From Streptomyces neyagawaensis (GTDB taxonomy: Bacteria; Actinomycetota; Actinomycetes; Streptomycetales; Streptomycetaceae), in assembly GCF_023516595.1 (NCBI RefSeq), contig NZ_JAMGBG010000023.1, forward strand, positions 180,539 through 244,538: a stretch of DNA of 64,000 nt, given 5' to 3'. The position numbers were made by a program, and so were the translations under genes. This document shows, in pieces, positions 17,013 to 25,192 of this stretch (position 1 is its first letter; each line of letters starts with the position of its first letter). The notes under the pieces are model-generated. The model made no database searches. It had not been told where the DNA came from and was given only the letters and a program-made list of their open reading frames with translations.

Positions 17013-17441
17013 GTGGGACCCGAGATCGCCGATCCGGCACGGACGGCCGGTACGACGATGGTGGCGCTGATGGCCACCCAGACCTGGGAGTCGGCACGCG
17101 AGGGCATGGTCGCCCTGTGGCGGCGTTTCCAGCCCGAGCGCGCCGAGGCCGTCGGAGGCGAACTGGAGGCCACCCGCGAGGACCTCCTCCTCGCCCAGCG
17201 CTCCGGCGACACCGAGACCGAGGCCGAACTGACCGCCGAGTGGCAGGCCCGGGTCCGCCGACTGCTGGTCGCCCGCCCCGAGGTCGCCGACGAACTGCGC
17301 CGCATCCTGGCCGAGTTGACCCCCGCCCTCCCCGAGGAGCGGCCCACCACAGGCATCCGGCTGCGCGCCGAGGCCTCCGGCAACGGCCGGGTCTACCAGG
17401 CCGGCCGCGACCAGCACATCACCGAACGCCCCGACCGGTGA
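17013..17441 (+). CDS. small helical effector-like protein with C-terminal amyloid-type signalling motif
   Basis: 142 residues. The body (about 15-105) is predicted largely helical and charged (W-E-S-A-R-E-G-M-V-A-L-W-R-R-F, then long Glu/Arg helices). It is followed by a Pro-rich hinge and a C-terminal motif N-G-R-V-Y-Q-A-G-R-D-Q-H-I-T-E at 124-138. The next gene begins with a near copy of this motif. In bacterial NLR systems, paired motifs of this G-x-V-x-Q type are thought to pass an amyloid fold from the activated NLR to a small cell-death effector; the helical domain here fits that place (Bell-like). The start is GTG 17013 after GGGGGAG; ATG 17058 is an alternative. It overlaps the next gene by four bases (GTGA). 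Confidence 0.75.
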   Translation: MGPEIADPARTAGTTMVALMATQTWESAREGMVALWRRFQPERAEAVGGELEATREDLLLAQRSGDTETEAELTAEWQARVRRLLVARPEVADELRRILAELTPALPEERPTTGIRLRAEASGNGRVYQAGRDQHITERPDR

Positions 17442-19627
17442 GCGAGCTCGGAGCCCGCGCGTCCGGGCAGGGCCGCGTCTTCCAGACCAGCGGCGACCAG
17501 TACATCCAGGAGCACCACCACCACTACGGCACCGGAGCGGACGGCCCCCTCTTCGTGGGCGGCCCGCAGTCCGCCGCCCCGCTGCCGGCCGCCCCCGACT
17601 CCGTCCGCGTCCCCCTCGTCGGCCGCCCTCCCGGCGTCCTACGCGACCGGGAGCAGCCGCGGGAGACGCTGACGGCGGCCCTCACCGGACCGGGGGGCGG
17701 CATCCACGTCGTGCACGGCATGGGCGGCTGCGGCAAGACCGCGCTGGCGTACTGGCTCTTCACCGAGGCCGTCCGTACCCACCGGCGCGTCGGCTTCTGG
17801 GTCAACGCCTCCGAACGGATGTCCCTGCGCGCCGGGATGCTGGCCGTCGCCGGCGACCGGGGCGCCGGCACCGGCGAACTCGCCGCCGCAGCCGCCGGGC
17901 AGCGCGCCGCCGCCGACCTCGTCTGGCACCACCTCGACCACTCGGCCGACCCCTGGCTCCTCGTCCTCGACAACGCCGACGACCCCACCGTCCTGGAGGA
18001 CGGCGCCTGGCTGCGCGCCAGCGAGCGGGGCACGGTCCTCGTCACCACCCGTCATGCCACCAGCCCGCTGTGGAGCGGACCACGAGTGACCCGGCACCCG
18101 CTGGGGGTGCTGCCGCTGGACGACGCGGCACGGATCCTGTGCGACCTCGCGCCGGACGCGGGCGATCTCGCCTCGGCCCGCAAGGTCGCCGAGCGGCTGG
18201 GCCGCCTGCCGCTCGCCCTCACCCTCGCCGGGTCCCATCTGGCCCACCAGCTGCTGGAGTCGTGGTCCATGGACGAGTACGACCGCAAGCTCGGCGAGGA
18301 GTCGACCGCGATCGTCGACCGGGGCGCCACCGGACACGGCACCGGCCAGTCCCGCCATCTGGTCGGCCGCACCTGGCAGTTGTCCCTGGACACCCTTGCC
18401 TCTCGCGGACTGCCCGAGTCGACGACCCTGCTGCGCCTCTTGTCCCTCTTCGCGGCGGACCCGGTACCGCTGACACTGCTGCTGCCGCTGGCCCGGGGCG
18501 AGCTGCGGATCGACGGCGCCGAACCCGCGCTGGACCCGGAGCGACTGGAACCGGCGCTGCGGGGCCTGCTCGACCACTCCCTCGCCGAACTGGTCGAGAC
18601 GGACGGCGTCCGGTGCGTCCAGGCCCACGGTGTGCTGCTGGACAGCGTGGCGGCGGGGGTTCCGGGGAGGCAGCGGACGCCGCTCGCGGAACTGGGGGCC
18701 CGCCTGGTGGAGGCCGGACTGCCGGAGTGGGACGACGAGTCCGCCGCGGCCAGGGGGCGGCTGGCGGTGCTCGCACCGCACGCGTCGGCCCTGTTGGCCA
18801 CGGTCCCGAACGAGCGGACCGCGGCGCTGGCGGTGCGGGTCGTCGGACAAGTGCACGCGGCCGGGGACTTCGCGGGTGTCCAGGACCTCGCGCCCGCTGT
18901 CGCCCGGCAAGTGGCGGACTGCCTGGGTGGTGAGCACCCCGTCACCCTGGACGCCCGGGAGTTGGAGGCCAGAGCGCTCTTCAGGATGGGCCACTACGAC
19001 GAGTCCGAGGCGCTGCACCGCCAGGTGCTGGACGTCCGCGAACGCCTGCTCGGCCCCGACCACATGGACACCCTGCGCAGCTGCGAGGGCCTGCTGGCGC
19101 CGCTCCTGCTGCTCGACCGGCACACGGAGGCGGTCGGCTGGGGCCGGCGCGCGCTCGACGGGTACCGCCGGACCCTGGGCGAGGACTCGCCGCAGACGCT
19201 GAACGTGTGGGCCGACCTGATCGAACTGCTGCCGCACACCGACGAGGAGCGACGGTACGAGGAGGAGGGGCGGGCCCTCATCGCCGCCTGCGAACGGGCT
19301 CTGCCGCCGGACCACCCCACGACCGTTCGCGCCCGCCAGAACTACGCGTGGACGCTCTGCACGGTGCACCGCTACGAGGAGGCCTGGCGGCTGGCCCCCA
19401 AAGTGCTGGCCGACCGGGTCCGCTCCCAGGGGCGGGACCATCCCCTCGCACTGGCGGCCCTGTGCCTCAACGCCGTGGCCGCCCACGGCCTGGGCAGGAC
19501 CGCCGAGGCCATCGGCATGCTGGAGGAACTCATCGAGCGCCGCGAAGGGGTGCTCGGCCCCGAGCACCCCTTCGTCGTCGAGAACCGCGAGTGGCTCACC
19601 GAGTGGCGGGCCGACGCGGCGAGCTGA
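17438..19627 (+). CDS. NLR-like NB-ARC ATPase with N-terminal amyloid-type motif and C-terminal TPRs
   Basis: 729 residues, GTG 17438 overlapping the effector stop (GTGA). Order of parts: signalling motif Q-G-R-V-F-Q-T-S-G-D-Q-Y-I-Q-E at 11-25, then a His-rich patch (H-H-H-H) and linker; NB-ARC ATPase with Walker A G-M-G-G-C-G-K-T at 94-101, Walker B W-L-L-V-L-D-N-A-D-D at 173-182, sensor T-V-L-V-T-T-R at 199-205 and GLPL-type G-R-L-P-L-A at 255-260; a winged-helix region; and tetratricopeptide repeats of the TPR_12 type from about 500 to the end (H-Y-D-E-S-E-A-L-H-R-Q-V-L and repeats). A STAND switch is expected: TPRs sense a ligand, ATP exchange oligomerises it, and the N-terminal motif templates the partner. 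The trigger is unknown. Confidence 0.88.
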   Translation: MSELGARASGQGRVFQTSGDQYIQEHHHHYGTGADGPLFVGGPQSAAPLPAAPDSVRVPLVGRPPGVLRDREQPRETLTAALTGPGGGIHVVHGMGGCGKTALAYWLFTEAVRTHRRVGFWVNASERMSLRAGMLAVAGDRGAGTGELAAAAAGQRAAADLVWHHLDHSADPWLLVLDNADDPTVLEDGAWLRASERGTVLVTTRHATSPLWSGPRVTRHPLGVLPLDDAARILCDLAPDAGDLASARKVAERLGRLPLALTLAGSHLAHQLLESWSMDEYDRKLGEESTAIVDRGATGHGTGQSRHLVGRTWQLSLDTLASRGLPESTTLLRLLSLFAADPVPLTLLLPLARGELRIDGAEPALDPERLEPALRGLLDHSLAELVETDGVRCVQAHGVLLDSVAAGVPGRQRTPLAELGARLVEAGLPEWDDESAAARGRLAVLAPHASALLATVPNERTAALAVRVVGQVHAAGDFAGVQDLAPAVARQVADCLGGEHPVTLDARELEARALFRMGHYDESEALHRQVLDVRERLLGPDHMDTLRSCEGLLAPLLLLDRHTEAVGWGRRALDGYRRTLGEDSPQTLNVWADLIELLPHTDEERRYEEEGRALIAACERALPPDHPTTVRARQNYAWTLCTVHRYEEAWRLAPKVLADRVRSQGRDHPLALAALCLNAVAAHGLGRTAEAIGMLEELIERREGVLGPEHPFVVENREWLTEWRADAAS

Positions 19628-21013
19628 TCAGCGCCTCTCCCGCGCCCGCTGCCATCCGTACCCCACGGCCGCCAGCACCGCCGTCATCCCGCCCGACCAG
19701 TACAGCTGCGTCCGGGTCGCCGGCTCCCGTGCCATGAGGACGAACACCGCCGCCATCCCGGCCAGCGCCACCCAGGTCAGCCAGGGGAACGCCCACATGC
19801 GGACGACGAGGCGCTCGGGGGCCTCGCGTTCGATGCGGCGGCGCAGCAGCAGCTGCGAGACGGCGATGAGGATCCACACGACGAGGATCACCGCGCCGAT
19901 CATGTTCAGCAGCCACGCGAAGACGTCGTCGGGCCGCCAGTAGCTGAGCACGACGCAGAGGAAACCGAAGACGCTGGAGGCCAGCACCGCGATCCGGGGG
20001 ACGCCGCCCGAGACCCGGCCGAGGAACCTCGGGCCCTGCCCGCGCTCCACCAGGGAGTACGCGATGCGCGAGGAGCCGTAGATGTTGGCGTTCATCGCGC
20101 TCAGCAGCGCCACGAACACCACCACGTTCATCAGCTGACCGGCGCCGGGGATGCCGATGTGGTCGAGGGCGGCGACGTACGGGCCCTTCTCGACGACCGC
20201 CTTCGAGTCCCACGGGACCAGCGTGACGATGACGGCCATGGAACCGATGTAGAAGACGGCGATGCGCCACATCGCCGTCCGCACGGCGGTCGCGACGCCC
20301 TTCACGGGGTTCTCCGACTCGGCCGCCGCGATCGTCACGGTCTCCAGACCGCCGTACGCGAAGATCGAGGCGAGCAGGCCGACGACGAGGCCGTCCGTGC
20401 CGTGGGGCAGCAGGCCGCCCTCGCCGGTGAGGTTGCTGAGGCCGGGCGAGTCGCCGCCGGGCAGGACGCCCGCGACGGCCAGGACACCGAGCACCAGGAA
20501 CAGGGTGATCGCGCCGACCTTCAGCGCGGCGAACCAGAACTCGAACTCGCCGAAGTTCTTCACGGCCGCCAGGTTGGTGCCGAGGAACACCAGCATGAAC
20601 AGCGCGACCCACGCCCACTCGGGCGTCCCGGGCACCCACCCGGTCACGATCTTCGCGGCGCCGATGCCCTCCAGGCCCACGGCGGTGCACAGCAGAACCC
20701 AGAACGACCAGCCGGCGGTGAAGCCCGCCCACGGGCCGACCGCGCGTTCCGCGTGCGCCGAGAAGGAGCCCGACGAGGGATACGCGGCGGACATCTCGCC
20801 GAGCATCCGCATCACCAGCATCACGAGGAGCCCGGAGAGGGCGTACGCGAGGACGATCGACGGGCCGGCGGCGGCGATCCCCGCCCCGGAGCCGACGAAG
20901 AGTCCCGCGCCGATCACCCCGCCGAGGGCGATCATCGACAAGTGGCGCTGTTTGAGGCCGTGGGAGAGGGAGGTGTCCTGCTCTTGTGGAGCCTTGACGG
21001 TGCTGCTGGGCAT
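19628..21013 (-). CDS. amino acid permease, APC superfamily (AAT/GabP-like)
   Basis: 461 residues and about twelve hydrophobic segments. The signature N-terminal block S-M-I-A-L-G-G-V-I-G-A-G-L-F-V-G-S-G is followed by G-E-M-S-A-A-Y-P-S-S-G-S-F and the E-F-W-F-A-A-L-K segment typical of proton-coupled amino-acid permeases. Substrate is not determinable; GABA, proline or other amino acids are possible. The start chosen is ATG 21013; the longer frame to 21220 runs through the terminator hairpin at 21061-21094. The stop codon abuts the stop codon of the NLR gene with no base between. It is paralogous to the permease at 32406-33866. Confidence 0.92.
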   Translation of the reverse strand: MPSSTVKAPQEQDTSLSHGLKQRHLSMIALGGVIGAGLFVGSGAGIAAAGPSIVLAYALSGLLVMLVMRMLGEMSAAYPSSGSFSAHAERAVGPWAGFTAGWSFWVLLCTAVGLEGIGAAKIVTGWVPGTPEWAWVALFMLVFLGTNLAAVKNFGEFEFWFAALKVGAITLFLVLGVLAVAGVLPGGDSPGLSNLTGEGGLLPHGTDGLVVGLLASIFAYGGLETVTIAAAESENPVKGVATAVRTAMWRIAVFYIGSMAVIVTLVPWDSKAVVEKGPYVAALDHIGIPGAGQLMNVVVFVALLSAMNANIYGSSRIAYSLVERGQGPRFLGRVSGGVPRIAVLASSVFGFLCVVLSYWRPDDVFAWLLNMIGAVILVVWILIAVSQLLLRRRIEREAPERLVVRMWAFPWLTWVALAGMAAVFVLMAREPATRTQLYWSGGMTAVLAAVGYGWQRARERR

Positions 21014-21060
21014 GGGCGCGGCTCGTCCAATGCGTGAGAGGGCAAAAGCGTCCACAGTCT

Positions 21061-21094
21061 GGACAGCCCCTTCGCACGCACGAAGGGGCTGTCC
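21061..21094 (-). terminator. hairpin ending the organosulfur operon
   Basis: Perfect 14-bp stem (21061-21074 / 21081-21094) with a six-base loop, 32 bases past the TauD stop. It separates the operon from the permease gene. Confidence 0.85.
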
Positions 21095-21125
21095 GCTATC
21101 CGGACGCGGCCGGCACGCAGGGTGA

Positions 21126-22034
21126 CTATGCGGCCACGGGGACCGCCACCGGGGTGTAGTGCGCCGCGTCGCCCTCGATGGAGTAGCTCTCCTTGCCCTC
21201 GACGCCCACCGGCACGTCACCGGCGACGGTCACCCGGTGCAGACGGCGCGGCAGACCGTCGTAGTTGTCGATGGCGTAGTGCTGGGTGATGCGGTTGTCG
21301 AAGATGACGAGCTGGTTCTCCGACCAGCGGTGGCGCAGCACGTTCTCCGGGCGGGTGACGTACGACTGGAACAGGTCGAGGAGCTTGCGGGACTCGCCCG
21401 TCGACAGGCCGACGATCCGCTGCGCGAACCCGCCGATGAACAGGCCGCGTTCGCCGGTCAGCGGGTGGACGCGGACCACCGGGTGGACCGTGCGGTACTC
21501 GATGGACGTGAACTGGGCGCGGGCGGCGGCCTGCTGCTCGTCAAGGGCCTCCTCGGGCACCGCGTAGTCGTAGTCGTTGGTGTGCTCGGCCCACAGGGTG
21601 TCGGCGAGGGCGCGCAGCGGTTCGGGCAGGTCGCGGTAGGCGGCCGCCGCGTTGGCGATCAGCGTCTCGCCGCCGTACGGCGGGATCGTGATGCTGCGCA
21701 GGGAGGTCGCCTGGGGCGGGTTGAGGACGAACGTGACGTCGGTGTGCCAGTGGTTGGCGGCGCGGCCCCGCTCGCTGTCGACGGGCAGGACGTTCGGGGT
21801 GCCGTCGACGGACGGCACGGTCGGGTGGGCGGTGGTGATGTCGCCGAAGTGCCGGACGAAGGCCTGCTGGCTCGCGTCGTCGAGGTTCACCACGTCGAAC
21901 ACCAGGGCCTTGTGGACGTTGAGGGCCTCCCGGAGTTCGGCGACGGTCTCGTCGTCGAGGGGGCGGGCGATGTCCACGCCGGCCACCTTGGCGCCGATGT
22001 TCCCGGTGATCTTGCGGATCTGGAGGTCGGACAT
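21126..22034 (-). CDS. TauD/TfdA family 2-oxoglutarate- and Fe(II)-dependent dioxygenase
   Basis: 302 residues. Iron ligands H-x-D in N-H-W-H-T-D-V-T-F and the distal His in I-T-Q-H-Y-A-I-D-N-Y, with the 2-oxoglutarate Arg in R-R-L-H-R-V-T. The opening (T-G-N-I-G-A-K-V-A-G-V-D) is typical of taurine or alkylsulfonate dioxygenases. It likely oxidises a sulfonate or sulfate ester, releasing sulfite or sulfate and an aldehyde. The ATG 22034 has AAAGGAC upstream. It is last gene of an operon with a flavin monooxygenase and a sulfonate-type ABC transporter, 12 bases after the monooxygenase stop. The exact substrate is not readable. Confidence 0.92.
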   Translation of the reverse strand: MSDLQIRKITGNIGAKVAGVDIARPLDDETVAELREALNVHKALVFDVVNLDDASQQAFVRHFGDITTAHPTVPSVDGTPNVLPVDSERGRAANHWHTDVTFVLNPPQATSLRSITIPPYGGETLIANAAAAYRDLPEPLRALADTLWAEHTNDYDYAVPEEALDEQQAAARAQFTSIEYRTVHPVVRVHPLTGERGLFIGGFAQRIVGLSTGESRKLLDLFQSYVTRPENVLRHRWSENQLVIFDNRITQHYAIDNYDGLPRRLHRVTVAGDVPVGVEGKESYSIEGDAAHYTPVAVPVAA

Positions 22035-22046
22035 GTGCGGGTCCTT

Positions 22047-23396
22047 TCAGACGAGGGCGGTTTCCCGGGCGGGGAGGGCGTACTGGTTGACGGGGCGGGG
22101 GAGGCCGTAGCGCTCCCGCAGGGTCTGGCGCGGCCCGTACTCGCTTCGGAGCAGACCGCGGGCGCGCAGGATCGGGACGACATGGTCGACGAAGGCGTCC
22201 AGGCCGGACGGCAGGACCGCGGGCATGATGTTGAAGCCGTCGGCGGCGCCCCGCGTGAACCAGGTCTCGATCTCGTCGGCGACCTGCTCGGGCGTCCCGG
22301 CGAAGGTGAGGTGCCCGCGCCCGCCGCCGAGCCGCCCGATCAGCTGCCGTACGGTGAGCCGCTCGCGCCGGGCCAGTTCGACGACGAGCGTGAAGCGGCT
22401 CTTGGCGCCCTCGATGGCGCTCTCCGGCGGCAGCTCGTCCGGCAGGAGGGAATCCAACTCCAGCGTGCCGGGCTCCAGTTGGAGTAGTGCCTCCAGGCGG
22501 CCCACCCCGTGCGTGTACACGATGTGGTCCTCCAGCACCTGCTCGTTCGCCAGCGCCTCGGCCTCGGTGGAGCCGAGCACCGGGACGATGCCGGGCAGCA
22601 CCTTGATGTGGTCGGGGTCGCGGCCGGCCGCGACGGTACGGGCCTTGAGGTCGGCGTAGAAGCCCTGCGCGTCCTCGATGGTCTGCTGGGCGGTGAACAC
22701 CGCCTCCGCGTACCGGGCCGCGAACGCCCTGCCGTCCTCGCTGGACCCGGCCTGCACGAGCAGCGGGTAGCCCTGCGGCGTGCGCGGCACGTTGAGGGCG
22801 CCCTCGACGCTGAAGTACGTCCCCCGGTGCCGGGGCGGATGGATCTTCGCGTCGTCGCCCCAGACACCGGACGCCTTGTCGGCGACGATCGCGTCGTCCT
22901 CCCAGCTGTCCCACAGCTTCAGCGCCACATCGAGGAACTCGCCGGCTCGCGCGTACCGCTCGGCGTGCGCGGGCTCGGCGTCCAGGCCGAAGTTGCGGGC
23001 CGCCTCGGCACCGGCGGTGGTGACGATGTTCCAGCCCGCCCGGCCCCGGCTGATGATGTCGAGGGAGGCGAACTTGCGGGCCAGGTTGTAGGGGGAGTTG
23101 TAGGAGGTCGACGCGGTGGCGATCAGACCGATGTGCTCGGTCGCCGTCGCCAGCGCCGTCAGCAGGGTGAGCGGTTCCAGCGCCCCGGCGGGACGCTGGG
23201 CGAGGGTCCCCCAGAGTTGGGGGCCGTCGGCGAGGAACAGCGAGTCGAAGGTGCCGCGCTCCGCGGTCCGCGCGAGCCGGACGTAGTGGTCCAGCTCGAC
23301 ATGCGCGTACGGGTCGCTCTCGGGCAGCCGCCACGACGCCTCGTGGTGGCCGGTGTTCATCAGGAACGCGTTCAGATGAAGCTGTCTGGTGGTCAT
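22047..23396 (-). CDS. LLM-class flavin-dependent monooxygenase, NtaA/SnaA/DszA type
   Basis: 449 residues, the usual length for the NtaA/SnaA/SoxA(DszA) group. Family landmarks: L-N-A-F-L-M-N-T-G-H-H near the N-terminus, T-Y/S-Y-N-S-P-Y-N-L-A-R-K-F-A-S-L-D, S-R-G-R-A-G-W-N-I-V-T-T, and P-Q-G-Y-P-L-L-V-Q-A-G-S-S. Uses FMNH2 supplied by a separate reductase (none in this window) to attack sulfur or nitrogen compounds. In this operon, together with TauD and a sulfonate-type importer, organosulfur desulfurisation is the best inference. ATG 23396 has GAAGGAC upstream. A 16-base gap separates it from the ATPase gene. Confidence 0.93.
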   Translation of the reverse strand: MTTRQLHLNAFLMNTGHHEASWRLPESDPYAHVELDHYVRLARTAERGTFDSLFLADGPQLWGTLAQRPAGALEPLTLLTALATATEHIGLIATASTSYNSPYNLARKFASLDIISRGRAGWNIVTTAGAEAARNFGLDAEPAHAERYARAGEFLDVALKLWDSWEDDAIVADKASGVWGDDAKIHPPRHRGTYFSVEGALNVPRTPQGYPLLVQAGSSEDGRAFAARYAEAVFTAQQTIEDAQGFYADLKARTVAAGRDPDHIKVLPGIVPVLGSTEAEALANEQVLEDHIVYTHGVGRLEALLQLEPGTLELDSLLPDELPPESAIEGAKSRFTLVVELARRERLTVRQLIGRLGGGRGHLTFAGTPEQVADEIETWFTRGAADGFNIMPAVLPSGLDAFVDHVVPILRARGLLRSEYGPRQTLRERYGLPRPVNQYALPARETALV

Positions 23397-23412
23397 CGGT
23401 GGTCCTTCGACG

Positions 23413-24249
23413 TCACTGGTGGTCCGCTGCGGTCACTGCTCGGCGCCTGTCCGGGGCCTCCACGGCGCCTTCCGGGTCCTCGGTCACCCCGAGCGCGGCC
23501 AGCAGCCGCTCCCGGTACTCGCCGAGCAGCGGATCTCGGTACGACCGGGGATGCGGGCGGTCGATGGTCAGGTCGAGGCCGATCCGACCGTGCTCCAGCA
23601 CCAGCACCCGGTCGGCGAGCACGATCGCCTCGTCGACGTCGTGGGTGACGAGCAGGACGGAGGGGCGGTGGCGCTCCCACAGCTCCCGCAGCAGCGCGTG
23701 CATCCTGATCCGGGTCAGCGCGTCCAGCGCGCCGAACGGCTCGTCGGCCAGCAGCAGTTCCGGCTCCCGGACGAGGGAGCGGGCGAGCGCGGCACGCTGG
23801 GCCTCACCGCCGGACAGCTCGTTGGGCCAGGCGCGCTCCCGCCCCTTCAGACCCACCTCGGCGAGGGCGGCCCGCGCCTTCTCCTCGCCCTCGGTGCCCA
23901 GCAGCACGTTGTCCAGCACCCGCCGCCAGGGCAGCAACCGGGAGTCCTGGAACACCACCGACACGCGCTGCGGCGCGGTCAGTTCGCCGCTGCCCGCGAC
24001 CTCGTGGTCGAGGCCCGCGACCGCCCGCAGCAGGGTGCTCTTGCCGGAGCCGCTGTGCCCGAGCAGGGCCACGAACTGCCCGGCGGGGATGTCGAGGTCG
24101 ACGCCGTCGAGGACCGCGCGCCCCTCGAACGACCGGGTCAGTCCCCGCAGCCGTACGGCGGTCCTCTCGACCGTGGCGGTCGCCGCCGCGCCGGTGCCCG
24201 TGGCCGTCGCCGCTCCCGCGGCGGTCAGCTGCTCAGTGTGCGTCGCCAT
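23413..24249 (-). CDS. ABC transporter ATP-binding protein, SsuB/TauB type
   Basis: 278 residues. An Ala/Thr-rich tail (1-30) precedes a complete ABC domain: Walker A G-H-S-G-S-G-K-S-T, Q-loop F-Q-D-S-R-L-L-P-W, signature L-S-G-G-E-A-Q-R, Walker B L-L-L-A-D-E-P-F-G-A-L-D, H-loop T-H-D-V-D-E-A. The D-S-R-L-L-P-W segment is characteristic of nitrate/sulfonate/taurine importers. Its start overlaps the end of the permease gene by 25 bases, showing tight coupling. It energises import of the substrate oxidised by the two downstream enzymes (inference). Confidence 0.95.
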   Translation of the reverse strand: MATHTEQLTAAGAATATGTGAAATATVERTAVRLRGLTRSFEGRAVLDGVDLDIPAGQFVALLGHSGSGKSTLLRAVAGLDHEVAGSGELTAPQRVSVVFQDSRLLPWRRVLDNVLLGTEGEEKARAALAEVGLKGRERAWPNELSGGEAQRAALARSLVREPELLLADEPFGALDALTRIRMHALLRELWERHRPSVLLVTHDVDEAIVLADRVLVLEHGRIGLDLTIDRPHPRSYRDPLLGEYRERLLAALGVTEDPEGAVEAPDRRRAVTAADHQ

Positions 24250-25187
24250 GACAGCACCCTCCGTTCGATGAGACGGACCGCGCTGTCGGAGACCAGGCCG
24301 AAGATCCCGTAGACGACCAGCCCGACGAGGATGACGTCGCTCTGGCCGTAGTTCTGGGCCTGGAACATCAGATAGCCGAGTCCGTTGGTGGCGTTGATCT
24401 GCTCCAGCACGACCAGGCCCAGCCAGGAGCCGGTCACCCCGAGCCGCAGTCCGACGAAGAAGCCGGGCAGCGCGCCGGGGATGACGATCTCGCGGATGAA
24501 CCGGAACCGTGACAGGCCCTGCACCTCGGCGAGTTCGACGAAGCGGCTGTCGATGCCGGCCAGCGCGGCATGCGTGTTCAGGTAGATCGGGATGTAGACG
24601 ACGATGGCGATGATCGCGATCTTGAAGGTCTCGCCGATGCCCAGCCAGAGGATGAACAGCGGGATCAGACCGAGGGTCGGGATCGCCCGGTTCAGCTGCA
24701 CGGTCCCGTCGATCAGCGCCTCACCGGCCCGGCTGAGCCCCGAGGCCAGGGCCAGCGCGATCCCGGCGGTCAGCCCGATCGCGAACCCGGCGCCGGCCCG
24801 TTGCAGAGAGGTCAGGATGTCGGTCGGCAGGGTCCCGTCGGTCCACAGACGGGCGCCGGTCTCCAGCACGGTCCACGGGGCCGGCACCGCCGCCGGGTCC
24901 AGCTGCCCGGCGGCGGAGGCGGCAGCCCACAGGGCGAGGAAGAGCAGCGGGCCGACGAGCCGGGAGGCGGGCAGCCGCCGCCCGGGGGAGAGCCGTCGCC
25001 GCCTGCGCACCTGGGCCGCGGCCTCGACGGCCACCGGCGTACCGGCCGCGGTGGCCGTGCCGGACGGGGTGACCGCGTTGGCCGCGGTGGCCGTGCCGGA
25101 CGGAGTCTGGTCGGACGGGGCCTTCGCGGTCTCCGCCGTCGTGGCCGTATTCGCCGTACTCGCCGTACTCGTGGTGCTCGTGGTCAT
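24225..25187 (-). CDS. ABC transporter permease, SsuC/TauC type
   Basis: 320 residues from ATG 25187, which follows GGAGG. The first about 50 residues are low-complexity Thr/Ala/Ser (encoded by short tandem DNA repeats). Then come about six membrane helices and the inner-membrane-component EAA loop (E-L-A-E-V-Q-G-L-S-R-F-R-F-I-R-E-I-V-I-P-G). It resembles sulfonate/taurine/nitrate permeases. The frame extending upstream to 25544 is a shadow over the substrate-binding protein gene. The gap from that gene's stop is five bases. The low-complexity tail is unusual for the family and may be a cytoplasmic extension. Confidence 0.93.
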   Translation of the reverse strand: MTTSTTSTASTANTATTAETAKAPSDQTPSGTATAANAVTPSGTATAAGTPVAVEAAAQVRRRRRLSPGRRLPASRLVGPLLFLALWAAASAAGQLDPAAVPAPWTVLETGARLWTDGTLPTDILTSLQRAGAGFAIGLTAGIALALASGLSRAGEALIDGTVQLNRAIPTLGLIPLFILWLGIGETFKIAIIAIVVYIPIYLNTHAALAGIDSRFVELAEVQGLSRFRFIREIVIPGALPGFFVGLRLGVTGSWLGLVVLEQINATNGLGYLMFQAQNYGQSDVILVGLVVYGIFGLVSDSAVRLIERRVLSWRRTLSS

Positions 25188-25192
25188 GGCCG

